Notes under the pieces: model-generated
Seen by the model: only the letters and a program-made list of their open reading frames with translations
Told to the model about the DNA's origin: nothing
The model's database searches: none
Part shown: in pieces, positions 12,548 to 24,810 of the stretch
How positions within the stretch are numbered: the first letter of the stretch is position 1
How the letters are laid out: every line of letters begins with the position of its first letter
Made by a program: the position numbers and the translations under genes
Origin: Megaleporinus macrocephalus
Lineage: Eukaryota > Chordata > Actinopteri > Characiformes > Anostomidae
Direction of reading: 5' to 3'
NCBI GenBank assembly: GCA_021613375.1
Contig: CM038704.1
Span: forward strand, 31,310,582-31,374,581
DNA length: 64,000 nt

Positions 12548-12986
12548 TCACTGTCCACTCTATTAGACATGCCTACCTTGGGGGCCATCTTGTAGATGTA
12601 GTCATAGAAGATAGCTCATCCATCCCTGCACAGTTTGTGTTGGTCATCCTCTTGTCCTTCATTAGTGGTCACAGGATGCTGCCCACAGGGCACTGTTGGC
12701 TAGAAGTTGCTGGTTGGTGGACTATTCTCAGTCCAGCCGTGACACTGAGGTGTTTAAAAACTCTGGCAGTGCTGCTGTGTCTGATCCACTCATACCAGCA
12801 CAACACACAATAACACACCAACATCATGTTAGTGTCATTGCATTGCTAAGAATGATCCACTTCCTTAATAATACCTGCTCTGTGGTAGTCATGTGGGGTC
12901 CCAACCATTAAACTGGGTAAAAGGGGATAAACAATATATGCGGCGAACAACAAAGTGTTCCTATATGGTAAGTGGAGCTGATAAAA
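12548..12986 (-). repeat. Dispersed ~0.45-kb repeat, family R1, copy 1
   Basis: This minus-orientation copy shares ordered blocks with copies at 44.2-44.7 and 62.9-63.1 kb: a 'gtgttgtgctggtatgagtg' block, a 'cagacacagcagtgctg'-like block, a 'gagcaggtatta' block, and 'accatata(g)gaacac' at one end. The edges read like 'tccactctattagacatgcc' and 'gtaagtggagctgataaa'. No coding capacity; probably a non-autonomous DNA transposon, class inferred. Confidence 0.75.
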
Positions 12987-13570
12987 CAAACAATGTGTGT
13001 AGATATAATAGTTTTAATGGCTGACTGGTTTATGTTGGTATGTATTTTTTATATGACACAGAACTGCCTGGACAGAGAATCTAGTGTGCTGGGCAATAGT
13101 GTTACCCACTATGCTATCTAACTGCAAGTGGCAAAGGTAGAGATGGAAAGGCAGACGTCTCTGCTCCATCAATCTGATCCTGTCTGCCTAAAGCTTTGGC
13201 AGACATCCCTTCCCCGGCCGGGGTGAGCGAAGGTGCCAGAGGTGAAGTGCAGGTCAAACTGAGAAGAGTCTGACTCTTGCTGAACTACACAAGCACACAG
13301 GGCATCAGTTAGTAAGCTCCACCAACACTTATCACTTGACTTGCCATGCTCAAGCTGTGCTGATCATGGCAAGGCAAGGGTATGCCAGAGTCAGCAACTG
13401 TTTACTTGAATTTCAATCCAAACTGAATTAATGTTTTCTCATCTACTCAAGGAAGCCTTGGCAACCTAAAGTTTCCTCTGCAGTGAGGAGACATTGATCT
13501 CTCTTTTATAATTGAACGGCAACATTTGTTAGCAAGATTTCCCCCTCAAATCATACAATGCATCACTTAC
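12987..13570. other. No gene seen; GC palindrome inside
   Basis: A 12-bp perfect palindrome (ccccggccgggg) lies at 13212-13223 within a GC-richer, unique patch of about 13140-13260. Otherwise unremarkable. Confidence 0.45.
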
Positions 13571-13674
13571 CAAAACATCGATGACAACAAATGTTTAAAC
13601 ACAAGTCATAAGAGATTGTAAAGCCTTCTTTGTCATAGGTATCTCCTTGAATGTATTCCTTGTGCAGGTAGACT
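13571..13674 (-). CDS. Possible internal exon, unknown product
   Basis: On the minus strand a pyrimidine-rich acceptor (ggtttttcctcag) and a strong donor (TTG|gtaagtgatg) bracket exactly 104 nt. Only one of three frames is open; it encodes 34 residues beginning VYLHKEYIQGDTYDKEGF and ending with a Cys-rich segment (LCLNICCHRC). The frame implies a phase-2 start and phase-1 end, so it cannot be joined directly to the phase-0 exon at 15.5 kb; an unseen exon would be required. I do not recognise the product. A chance exon is possible. Confidence 0.3.
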
Positions 13675-15339
13675 CTGAGGAAAAACCTTTAGTAAAACTA
13701 CGACGAGATGGAAAAGTAGTAAGCACAAAAGGCTTCGGAGACAAAATTCCCCATTCGGGCAAAAAGTTTACCATCAAAAATTAAAGAATGTTCCAAAAGC
13801 AGAGTGCAAATGGTGCAGGCCTTCTGCGAAAAGAGAACAGTGAAATATTTCTTCAGCTTGTTCTGCTGAAAATGTTCTGTTATTCCAGAATTATTAAAAA
13901 ATTGATTGACTGATTATTAAAAAATCAGTGAAACAGGTTTGGTTTCCAAGGCAGGAATTAAGCCCTAGATTTACTTTTGAATGGAGAATCTCCAGGACTA
14001 GGCATAGTCCCTGTCCAGGAAATCGATCCATACAGATCTGACTATCACTTGAAATGTCTGTGTATATGGGAGCATGGACGTGCGTGCATCCTTGTCTTAA
14101 TCTGTTTATGTCTGCATGTCTGTCCACTTGCACATATATACTGGGTATGTTTGTCTGCTTGCCAGTTTCTTATCTGCAAATCATCTTATCTGTCTGTATT
14201 TGTGCCAGTTTGCTTGGCTCTTTCTATTGTTGTTGGTATGTATCTGTCTGTCTGTCTGTCTGAACTAACATGAAGAAAATGGTGCAGAATTTGAAGGTGG
14301 CTTATGTCCTGCTATGGCTAGATGGACAGTTTAGATCATAATGTACTGACATGTGAAAGCAAAAGCTCTTAGCCAGAAAGAAGAGTGTTCGGCAAGGGGG
14401 GGAGGGCTGAAAGGAGGGATGGCGTTGGGAGCAAGGGAGCAAAAAAAGGACTTCTTCTCATAAAAGAGCATAGGATGAGAGGGGGCTAGCGGAGCAGGCT
14501 GGGGAGCTGAATGGGAAGCACTTGGTCATGGTGTTAGCAGGAGCTGAAAAAGCCTTGGTGAGGTACGTGAGCTGGGAGAGATAGAAAATTGGGGGGGATG
14601 GGAGAGAGAGAAAAAAAGAGTTCTGCGGCAAGGGGGGGGTCTGCAGCAGACATCAGGAAAAGCGCCGAGGTATGTAATGAGCAAACCAATCACAACTTGA
14701 CCCCTACTCTCGCCACCCCTGTTCACCTCACATGGGGCACCAGCTTGCCAGCTGCGGAACCGCTCTCATAGCTTATGATCATCTCAAGTTCATCCAGCGC
14801 AATCATTCCATAAAACTCCACTGCACTACCAAAACCAACAAATTAGACAGGAAAGCTTCACCAATCATCCTCAGGCTCGTCCATCCGCGCCATAAAAAAG
14901 CGGCTGGTGGGAACCTGAGATAAGTCTGAGGGGCTGGCACGGACAGCCTCTGTTTAATCCTTAAAACTAAGACTTTAAAATTAAAAGCACCAGGCAAAAA
15001 GAAGAGAAGCTATGATAACTGACACCGCATTGTTCTATCAAAGCTGCTCAGACTGAATTCCGGAATGCCTCTTTTTTCCAGCGTTTTATATGCAGAGAGA
15101 TGTAAGAAATGATTGATTCAGGCACATCCAGCAGGACAGCTCTTCAAACAGTGTGCGGATGAAACACTGTCGCAGCATCAAATTGTATGAACTCTCAGAA
15201 CTGAGGTAAGGACACATGGTTGCCCACTTAAAAGATCAGTCAGCAACTACAGGTAAGCTTTTGTGAAAGATTTTCATTTAGATAAAAAATGTAAAAGGTT
15301 CAGGCCAAAAAAAAGAGAGAGAGACCAGTTAGTCTGTTA
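13675..15339. other. Probable intron; short (TCTG)n and purine-rich patches
   Basis: A (CTGT)5 tract is at about 14244-14263. 14390-14640 is G/A-rich on the + strand. If the exon at 15.5 kb is real, this is its first intron. I found no second exon with both splice signals here. Confidence 0.4.
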
Positions 15340-15442
15340 GTTACCAAATTCGCAGTTGGCTGCCACTAAACCATAGCTGTGTAAGGTGACCCTCGTGTGC
15401 ATCGTTTGATACGGTAAAAAGCAGGTCTAAATGCATCCTTAC

Positions 15443-15538
15443 CTTATCCCTTCTGGCTGCTCTCAGAGGGAAGAAGCAGGAAAAGAGGAACTTCCCCCAG
15501 CTAATGACCGCTGCTAGACACCAATTCAGTCGGGCCAT
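15443..15538 (-). CDS. First coding exon of a putative secreted or membrane protein
   Basis: On the minus strand an ATG in an ideal Kozak context (ccaccATGG) opens 32 codons that end at a consensus donor (GATAAG|gtaagg). The peptide begins MARLNWCLAAVISWGKFLFS and continues CFFPLRAARRDK. A basic start, a long hydrophobic core and an Ala-rich end look like a signal peptide, followed by a basic patch that could be a processing site. The exon ends in phase 0. The upstream side has CpGs and then a long pyrimidine-rich sense strand, as in many fish 5' flanks. Translation continues into the intron only to a nearby stop. I could not match it to a named gene; later exons are not confidently found. 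Confidence 0.5.
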
Positions 15539-15800
15539 GGTGGAATCTTTGGTCAGCCCTTTTCCTTCTCTCTCTCTTTTGCCTTCTTGCTCTCCTGGTT
15601 TCCAGGTAAATCCAGCAGTGATGTCCTGGCGAGAGGATGAGCCCCCTCTTAGCCTGTCTCCCGCGCTGTGTTCATGCAGAACGAACGGCGCTCACAGCAC
15701 TGCCAGCCCCCATGCCCAGAAGAGAGGGAACGAGAAAGAGAGAGAGGGGGCGAGGGAGTGAGCGAGCGAGCGGGAACGGACGGTTGACTCACAGGTAGCC
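15539..15800 (-). promoter_or_regulatory. Putative 5' UTR and proximal promoter of the 15.5-kb exon
   Basis: CpG dinucleotides are clustered here (for example cgaacggcgc near 15681 and gcgagcgagcggg near 15762) compared with the AT-rich surroundings. A perfect AP-1-type site (tgactca) lies at 15785-15791. No clear TATA box is seen, so initiation would be of the CpG type. The assignment depends on the exon call. Confidence 0.35.
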
Positions 15801-16486
15801 AGGATCTTCTCCTGCCTGCTGCTCACAGACTCACACTCACCCGCTACCTCACTACAAGGATGCTGCAAGCCTGCAACACTGTCTGGCGAAGGAGGCAGAT
15901 ACGTGGAGGAGGGGGAGAGCGGAGAGAGTGTGTGTATGTGTGTGTGTGTAAGACAGCGAGAGAGAGAGAGAGGGAGAGAGAGAGAGGAAGAGAAGAGAAG
16001 AGAAGACAAGAGAAGAGAAGAGAAAAATGGGGGGAAACTGCAGTCGAGCCAATACGAATGAGATTGCAATAAAAGGAGAAAAGGGAGAGAGAAAGCCAAA
16101 TGTGTGCATGTGAGAGCGAGAGAGCGAGGGAGAACAAAAAACAATCTGTGTGGAAAAAAGGGGAGCAAGGCTAAGAAAGACACAGAACGATAATAAAGGA
16201 AAAGAGAGGACAGAAAGGATAGTGGAGGAGATAGGACAAAAGAAGCCATGGGTAGAGGACGAAAGAGAGCAAGCGGCAGAGGGAGAGAGAGAGAGAGATT
16301 AAAAGAATAACAGCCCCTGAATTCAAAGCAGATGCAGACCACGAGCGTGTAATCACACACACACACACGTTTGAGACAGCAGGAATCGGGAGGAGATAAG
16401 GGGGGCACAAGGTACGGAGATTATGGCATAACAAAGTGGGTCGCTGTGCAGGCTGTGTATACCATGTATATGAGCTGCGCAGTCAG

Positions 16487-16525
<39 letters not shown>

Positions 16526-16631
16526 TGTGTGCTGTGATTAGCGCTGTAGCGTCAACGCTGCCTGTCCAACTGCAGGTGCACCGCACCACTGCAGAGTCGC
16601 TACGGTTCACTAAGAAACCTATTCTCACTCT

Positions 16632-16680
<49 letters not shown>

Positions 16681-17300
16681 AGGATGGGGAGAGCAAGCGA
16701 GAGAGATTAGCATGGAGGAGAGAAGAGGAGAGAGAAAAGGAGGAGAGACCGGAATAGCAAGCAAGACAGAGAGACATAAGAAGATGGAGAGAATGAGAGA
16801 AAAGGAAAGAAAAAAAGAGGCAGAGAGAGAGGAAGTTGGGGAAAATAAGAGAAAGGGATATAACAAGGAGTGAGAAAGGGAAACGATGGGGAGAGTGAAA
16901 GAAAGTAAGAGGGGATGGGCAGAGAGAGAGCAGAGTGTAAAGAGAAAAAGAAAGAGAGAGAGTAATACAGATAGGGGAATGACAGAAAGAGAGGAATGAA
17001 GATGGGATAGTGGAAGAGAGATTGGAGAAAGAGAAAGGGATGAAGGTGGGGTGAGCACAAGAGAGAGGGTACAGAGAGAAAAAAACAGAGAGGGGAGAAA
17101 GAGGAGAGAGATGCAGTAGGAGAGAGAAAGACAGACAAATAAGTAGAGCAAGCAAGAGAGAGTGAGTGAGGCAAAGAGGATGAGAGAGAAAGGAGAATGG
17201 GAGAGCGAGTGAGAGAGATTAGTGTGGAGAAGAGAGGGGTTGCAGAGGGAGAAAAAAGAAAAAAGGAGGGAAACAGAGAAAGAAACAGAATAGGATGAGT
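15715..17300. repeat. 1.6-kb purine-rich (GA) low-complexity tract
   Basis: The + strand is overwhelmingly A and G across about 1.6 kb, mainly degenerate GAGA, GAAGAG and GAGAAAGA motifs, with few pyrimidines. It contains purer islands (GA at 15957-15987 and 16637-16675) and one GT island. On the minus strand it produces long Ser/Leu-rich frames up to 272 codons, which are artefacts of CT repetition. Such mirror-like purine tracts can form triplex DNA; here it is immediately upstream of the 15.5-kb exon in its transcriptional sense. Confidence 0.85.
16488..16523. repeat. (GT)n microsatellite
   Basis: A pure GT run of about 36 bp inside the purine-rich region. Confidence 0.9.
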
Positions 17301-19499
17301 GGGGGGTGACTGCGTAATGATTTTGCTTTTCCTCAACCCTCCCACCTCCATCCCCACACCCCCCATTCCGCATCGTCACCACATCACCCATCCATAGTGA
17401 GGCAGCGAGCTTTCTCACACATCTGTGATGAAGAAAGGTTCATCCAGCGTTCCACGTGTATCCCCCACTCTGCCTGACCAGAGCTTCATCTGGACCTTCT
17501 GCCTATTCCCCTACAGACCCACTCGTACGACCACTCGACAGCCATTCATTTCACATGTCAAAAATGAGCATGTCCCTGCACTCCTCATGTAGCCATTTCT
17601 ATACAAGCAGGCATAAATCACAGCCATGCATCACACTGAATGCTACAGGCTGCTGTAGCTGCTTTCGACAAATCACAGAAGCATGAATCTCTCGCCCTCT
17701 CCTGGCATTGGAGCTGCTTGTTATCATAGACTCTGTGACATACAGCGGCGATTTGCATTGCAGATGCGGATTGATTCGATTGGTTAGACGGAGGCTGTGT
17801 CAGGGTGCTGGAATCTGTTTCAGCAAATGAATGGGGAGTGCACTTTCTGACAGTAAGCTAAACCTCTATGTAGATCTGGATGTAGAGATTTGATTTGGAT
17901 AAAGAAATATTACAGTATGATGCAATTAAGTTTAGCAAAGATAATTAGTCATTAATGGTGTTTTGATGTTAACTAGTTCACTGTAGAGAAACTTCCTGAC
18001 TTGTTTTTTAATATTTTTATTATAATGGCTATTTTAAAGTCTCAGACACAGCAGACCTGATCTCCACAGTCCCTTCTCATTACTTCTGTGTGTTAATGTA
18101 AACTCAGATAAACTGTTATAGCGATGTAACGGCATAAAGAGGAGACACAGCTGAACATGTGTCTGTTTATTAGGAGGAATAACATTATTGCATTCTTCTA
18201 AATCATTTGGGAAATGAAAACTGAAACTGCGAAGCGCCGATGCTCTGTTAAGTGACATGGAGCACTGTCACTAGACTCATAACAGTCAGCTCATCGCACT
18301 TTAGTTTAGGTTGGAGCTTTTACATCTGTCACTGCAGCTCTAACTTAATCTAACTTAACTTTAACACTATTTTGATTACATGTTCCCATTTCATCTGTGC
18401 ACAAATTACTTTAATTGCATAATCAAAAAAGGTTGCATAAAATTAGTTTAATAACTTTTTACCACATGAGGTATTTTTGGAGGCTGTATCAATGAAGCCT
18501 TTTTTCCTACTGTGTAAGATTTATTTCTGTAAAACAAACTTGTGGAAAGGTGTAATTTGACCTGTCAGTTTTGATCTATACAGAAGGAAGTGAAGATTCT
18601 GCAGTACGGCCCAGTGGTCTGGATAACCACAATGAAAAATACAGCCATTTTATTTAGTGTACATGGTGGCCCACACATCTTTTCTTTGAAGTAATGTTGA
18701 TAATAGTGCAATAGGGGTAACTGTAGGTACTATTTTGTTTCTCTGGCATGTATTTTTAAAACAACAACTTATGTAACATGCTCTATGGTGTTTGCATCTG
18801 TAGCCAGATCAGCTGACGTAACGTTATCTTCATATGCACGTCACAGACGTAAATTCAGTACAGACTAACTGCTGAAACAGGAGGGGATGACAAAAACAAA
18901 TGTCTAAGAGATCAAGTGACTAGTATGGAGTGACAAAAAGCTGTAATCAACAACAAAAACCTGTCTTCTAGCTATTTTGAGGTTGTAGCATTTTGGCCAA
19001 GCTAATTATAGCTTAGTTATCAGGACAAATGTGGTACACGTACACCACAGCACAGGCCTGCTTCCAGCTAACTGATGCTAAAATGACCCCGTTTGGACAA
19101 TATCTGATAGCACAGAGTCGAGTGATGGGTGTTAGAGCTGCTAAAGCTGCAATAAAATATTTTGTGGGGTGCGTTTAGCTCTTACGCTACTTTCACACTT
19201 AGTGGAAAGTGCTAATGTTGGACCTGTACTTAAGTACTCAGATATTTGTTAGTTGTGTAGGTTGTTTCTTGTTTATCTTTAATTTTTGATTCAGGTTTTC
19301 TTTTTATTTGGCACATCATGAGCACATTTTCATACTACATTGAATCTTGAATTTATATTTATACATCCTAGTGGAAATATATTTTAAAAAATGCTGTAAC
19401 TCGGAGAAGATGACTCAGGAGGAATTTAATCATTTTCACGTCAGAAGTATCGTAACTTCTGTACGGGCAGTTCACCAGCAGTAGCTATATACACACAGC
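17301..19499. other. No supported feature
   Basis: 17330-17700 is of mixed composition with short frames but no paired splice sites or domains. 17700-19500 is AT-rich and non-repetitive to the eye. Confidence 0.45.
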
Positions 19500-19960
19500 C
19501 AACATCCCGTATTACATCTTTTTTTTTTACCTCAGCTTAGAACAAATTTTCAGCTCCAGTTGAATTATGGGATAGCACAGTGTGCTGCGGTCGCATACAT
19601 AAAAATGGCCCCCGATTCAGTTGGTCACCCGGGTAAAGTTCACATACTACTCGATGGCTAGTAGTATTCGGATATACTAGCCATGCTCATCCACTGATTT
19701 TGCCTACTGAGTAGTAGGTATGTAGGCGTTTTCAGATGGTCTATGCACAATAAAAGTCGAAAACACACTTTTTATGCACATCTTTCACTTTCAGCTGAGC
19801 TCTGTGCAGCAAAAACTTCATCCGCACCACACATCACACTGAAAACAATGTAAAGAAAGTAAAGCCGTGATTATTTTTGAAATACCATCATAATTTTCAA
19901 ATATTGTTTCTCTTATTACCGCCATTCCACTTAACCCTAGCCTCAGTAAATGGGTTTCTG
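19500..19960. repeat. Possible dispersed transposon-like repeat
   Basis: The block with actcgatggctagtagtatt and its partial inverse (ctgagtagtaggtatg) around 19650-19730 resembles a fish interspersed repeat. It has no clear terminal repeats or coding potential, so class and limits are uncertain. Confidence 0.3.
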
Positions 19961-20639
<679 letters not shown>

Positions 20640-20913
20640 TCAATGGCAGGCTCATCATTATCGTGAGGCCAGAATCCCAGTGGACAAATCTGATCAGAGT
20701 GTACTTAGAGAGAAGATCTATGAGAGATGACGTATCATGATGACTGCCAGGGGGACTTTTCTGCTGTGCTGTATTTTACACATGCACACTTACACACACA
20801 CTTACACACACAAACACACACCCTCTCACACACCTTCCCACAGAACGCAGAAAATGAGGTGTATCTCTAAAAGCAGGTCCATTCACCACATGTCAGTGAC
20901 ACATCTGTGAAGG

Positions 20914-22213
20914 CAGGGCTGTACTGGTAATCTGCCATACCGGGCATTTGCCCGGGGGGCCGACAGTCCTCAGGGGCCGATGCTGTTGAATTTTTTTTTT
21001 CTTCCCTTTTTTTTAAGAGACCGGCCCACAATTTAGAGGGGGAGGCCCATTGGCCAATCTTCAATATAAACAGTGGACTGAACCAATCAGGATATAGGAC
21101 GAAAGCGGCCCCACCCTTTCTCTGTGTGGTCCGCTGTAACTCCCGCTAGTTTCAGTGTTGAGCGTGTGTTAATGGAGGGGCAACATGGAGAAACCGAAGT
21201 AACGTGCAAAGTGATTGAAGAGTGTTACTGTAGATGCTGCGCTGTAAACTGTCCTAAGATCACAGACATGTTCGCTGCTGTAGCCTCCACGTCCTCTGTG
21301 ACAGCAGAGCTCCAGCAGCAGCAGGTTGTAGGTGAAGACAGCAGCAGCAGACAGAGAGAGGAGCAGCCAGAGACGCAGACTTTCAACAAAGAACCCGAGG
21401 GACAGAGTGAGCAGGAAAGTGTAGTACGTAAGCAGGTAGTAATGTTAGGATAACACAGGGACTTTGAGGTGATGGAGGTAACGTTAAAATAATAAACGGT
21501 CAAGGCTGAGAAGTGCTGGATGAGCAGCAAGTTTTCATTTTGGGCTACATCATAGCATTTTTAATATTTAGGCTAAAGGTGTGTTGAAAGGCTGCATTGT
21601 AGTTTGAATTTGTAGCCTCTATGCTGCGGTTCAACATGGTTTAAAAACACTCAAACAAGTAAAATAACAGATCTTAAAACTGCTAAATGAGAAGTAAAAG
21701 CTTTGCAGTTTAAGCTTTCCTAAAATAAGTGTATAAAACTATTATTAGCAAAAGCTATGCCCACAGTAAGACAGTGTGCACAAAGCAGTTCACAAAGCAG
21801 CCCTATTTGTTTTTAGCCTGACTCAAACGCATGTTATAGCTTTTTAAAGGAAGGAGCACCTTTTAACCTGAATAATTAGAATTGAGCTGCTATATCAGGG
21901 AAATTCAGAAAATACATATGAGTAGACAAAAGTTCTAGAACTACAGTATGTGTAAATTTACTTATTTGTTTTCCACAATAGTTATTTGATAGGCTTCTAA
22001 AGTAATGATTGACTAAATTTCTAATAAGGCAAAAAGTTATGGGTTTTTTTATCTGATGCTGTTTTTATTTAATAATTATTATATAATAATAGTAAAATAC
22101 ATTCTTTTGCGGAACACATACATAAATTACTGGTCGGCTGTGCTCCGCTAATTATGACAGGCTGGTCTAAGCCAAAAATGCCAGGGCCGATTTTCTGTCC
22201 CAGTCCAGCCCTG
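20914..22213 (+). mobile_element. hAT-superfamily transposon with intact ends and 8-bp TSD
   Basis: The element begins CAGGGCTGTACTGG and ends with the inverse, CCAGTCCAGCCCTG (one mismatch in 14). Immediately outside each end is the same 8-bp word, TGTGAAGG (20906-20913 and 22214-22221). An 8-bp duplication and CAGGG termini are hallmarks of hAT elements. At 1,300 bp it is too short for a complete hAT transposase, so it is an internally deleted, non-autonomous copy. The perfect target duplication suggests a fairly recent insertion. Confidence 0.9.
21172..21453 (+). CDS. Short hAT-encoded reading frame (N-terminal remnant)
   Basis: Inside the hAT element an ATG (MEGQHGETEVTC...) opens a 93-codon frame. 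It contains a small Cys cluster (CYCRCCAVNC), then KITDMFAA, then a Gln/Ser/Glu-rich tail, and stops before any catalytic region. It resembles the N-terminal segment that precedes the zinc finger in some fish hAT transposases, but I cannot confirm a functional protein. The frame could also start 16 codons upstream at 21124, but the internal ATG begins the more typical acidic N-terminus. The rest of the element is non-coding. Confidence 0.4.
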   Translation: MEGQHGETEVTCKVIEECYCRCCAVNCPKITDMFAAVASTSSVTAELQQQQVVGEDSSSRQREEQPETQTFNKEPEGQSEQESVVRKQVVMLG

Positions 22214-22295
22214 TGTGAAGGCACCACTGCCTTACTGCTGGTTAATAAAAAAATTCGTATGACCTTAAATGTACCCCTAAAAGTCTAGTTTGAAC

Positions 22296-23352
22296 CAGCG
22301 ATTCTCAACCTTTTCCAACCCAACCTGCCCACCGGCTTATAGCTACGAAGCATAGCGGCACACAGTTACACTAAAATGCAGTTTTTAAAATGCTGTTGAG
22401 TCGGACGTTAAAACAGGCAGATTATACTGACAGCACAGCGCCAGTGTGCTGCTAGAATGAGAAGACACAGACAGAATTCCCTCATATGATTATAAATTGT
22501 GTTCCCCCAGCAGTAAACTGAAACAGAGTTCGTCTGGACCTCTGACTAGCTAACTGTCTGAGTAGAGTACCTGCAGCTTCGTTGTCTCACATCATTTGTT
22601 TTTGCTTCTGCAATGTTTTTGTTTGTAGGTCTTTGTTAAGATTTATATTAATTATAATGTGGAAACGTTTGATTTTGAATTAGTAAGTTAATCTTTTTAC
22701 CCATGTATGTTTAATATGTCCTTAAGTACGCTGAGTATAGTAGGTAACCAGTCTAACACAGTGTCTGGTATAGTCATATACCAGTCATATGAAATCATAT
22801 TACATTGACTTCAAAAGCACAGTAACTATGTCAGAGATACAAGGTGTCATTGCCACATGATTATGCATGTGCAAACTAGACATTATACAGTTTCTGTCCC
22901 TTGTTGTAAACAAGAATAATCTCTGTTTGGGGCAACTTAGTCAGCTAGCCAACTCACTAACCAAAGAAACATATAGATATCTGGTATGTGTGGTGTCAGT
23001 TTGGTAACTGGTGAAAACAATTTACACGGATTATGTACCACAATGTTCTCACTTTTTCTTTTAATTACACAGTAAATATTTGTGGCTGGGTGTTGTCATG
23101 CTGTTGTCAAAATTGGCTTATGCACTTTTTGGAAACACCTTTTATACCTAAGCTTAATTACATCACATGTTTAAGATGTTTTTTGTTTTTGAAAGTTTTT
23201 TTGAACATTGTGCGGACAATCATCTGATTCAGAATGAGTAGATAATTAAAATAAACAATAAATTTGAAAGGTTAAAACACAAAATAGTCTTGCCTTTGTT
23301 CTGTTTTTATTTAAGTAGCCTAAAGGCTAAAAAATTGTTTTGGAAATCACTG
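22296..23352. mobile_element. Possible older hAT-like element
   Basis: The left edge reads cagcgattctcaacctttt, a terminus type known from hAT elements, and about 1.05 kb later the sequence ends ggaaatcactg, a degenerate inverse. No matching 8-bp flanks were found, so the pairing of ends is tentative. The interior is AT-rich and non-coding. Confidence 0.35.
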
Positions 23353-24179
23353 CCTTCTGTTTTCTATTTGCTTCCTCAAAGTGTCCTTACATTATAGGAA
23401 GAGAGGTTTGTACAACCATGTTCAAGTTCATCTCACATTTACAAAGGTCATGTAATGCCCAGTAATAATTTTAATGCAGAAATAATACCAACCCATTTAA
23501 TGGAGAATTAATACAATTAATTTAATTTGACCAATATTTAAACCATTTTCTGGTTTAAAATTGTAGTCTTTTTAAATGGCTCTATTTTGTTGCTGTTTTT
23601 TTTTTTTTGTTTTCTTGATGTACATTTGATTTTTCTTTCATTCTTTCATTGTGCTAGTGCAGATATGGACCACAAAGCGCTAAAATGTAGAGTGAATAAT
23701 AATAAATAGTAATTACCCAGCATGTTTTATCTTTTTTTAAAGCATCGTTTTAGCTGGTGTGCACATGCGCTTGTGTGTAGTATTGAATAGATGTGTTTTG
23801 TAGCCAAGAGGAGTCTATAGTGGCGGACCCCGACTCTAGCGTTAAATGACCTTCTACTCAGATGTGTACACAGTTTACAGGTTGCCCCTGGAAACCAGCC
23901 CCTGTGTCCGTCCATGAAAGAGTAATTCAATCCCTTTCTCCTACTGTTGCCCTGGTAATTTTGCTGCAGCCACTGCTAGGAAACTAAAACAGTAGACTCA
24001 TAAAGATGTCTGTTTAGGCTGTCACTCTCTGTATGGCACTCTGAATCGAGGAGAAGCAAACTAAATGTCTACGCTCACTTTATGATATAACAGCAGTGAG
24101 ATGCTATTATGACAATTATGAGGGTTGGCTTGACATTACACACTCATACTCTGCACCCTAAGATGGCCAACTCTCTCAT
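23353..24179. other. No recognised feature
   Basis: A T-rich run at about 23597-23610 and ordinary AT-rich sequence. No supported exon. Confidence 0.5.
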
Positions 24180-24810
24180 TTGTGTCACGTATACTCTGAT
24201 TGGATACCCGGCGCTGCTGTGTGCTCTCACTTCTGTGCACTAGTCTTTTTTTTTCGATCCACTCTTTTGGGAAAGCTTTTCTTAAGATTTTGGAGCCTGT
24301 CTATGGGAATTTGGGTCCATTCAGCCAGAGGTCAAGATTTTGTGCAGGCCACTGGAGGCTCTCCACATTCAAATCACCAAACCATGTCACCAAACCAAGC
24401 TTGCTTTGTGCACATAGGGACCGAAAAGGACCAGCTGCATACAGTAAAAAGCATAAAACTATATTTCTCTATGGTGTAATATTAACCTTCCCTGGAACTG
24501 AGACGTCTGGCACCCTAAATACCAGCTCCAGATCATTATCCCTCCTCCACCAAACTTTACTGTTGGCACTATGCATTCAAGTACATAGCATTCAACTGGT
24601 CACTGCCAACCCACATGCATCTATCATACTGCCAGATAGAGAAGTGCGACCACTATAGCTATTACGGAACATACTCCAGAGTCCAGTGACAGTGTGTTTT
24701 ATGCCACTACAGATGTCACTTGACACTATGCGTAGTGATCTCTGTTGATGCTTGGTTTAGATTTTATAGCAATGTTGCCACTTTTTTGTGAAGCAGTTCA
24801 ATATTTTGAC
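24180..24810 (-). mobile_element. Decayed Tc1-like transposon, minus strand
   Basis: In reverse complement, 24690-24505 gives the expected order of Tc1 transposase landmarks: a KH-VTGLW-like segment, then a 'sequence context of an SDES region' now broken, then TVKFGGGGIMIW, the conserved block ahead of the catalytic domain's middle. The frames are shifted and stopped several times. Open frames on the + strand in this interval are shadows. Termini are not clear. Confidence 0.65.

Noticed and set aside
15692..17418. Minus-strand Ser/Leu-rich frames of 176-272 codons
   Set aside because: They are translations of a CT low-complexity tract; several frames are open at once, which is characteristic of dinucleotide repetition.
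24180..24658. + strand frames of 99 and 152 codons
   Set aside because: They are antisense to a recognisable Tc1 transposase remnant.
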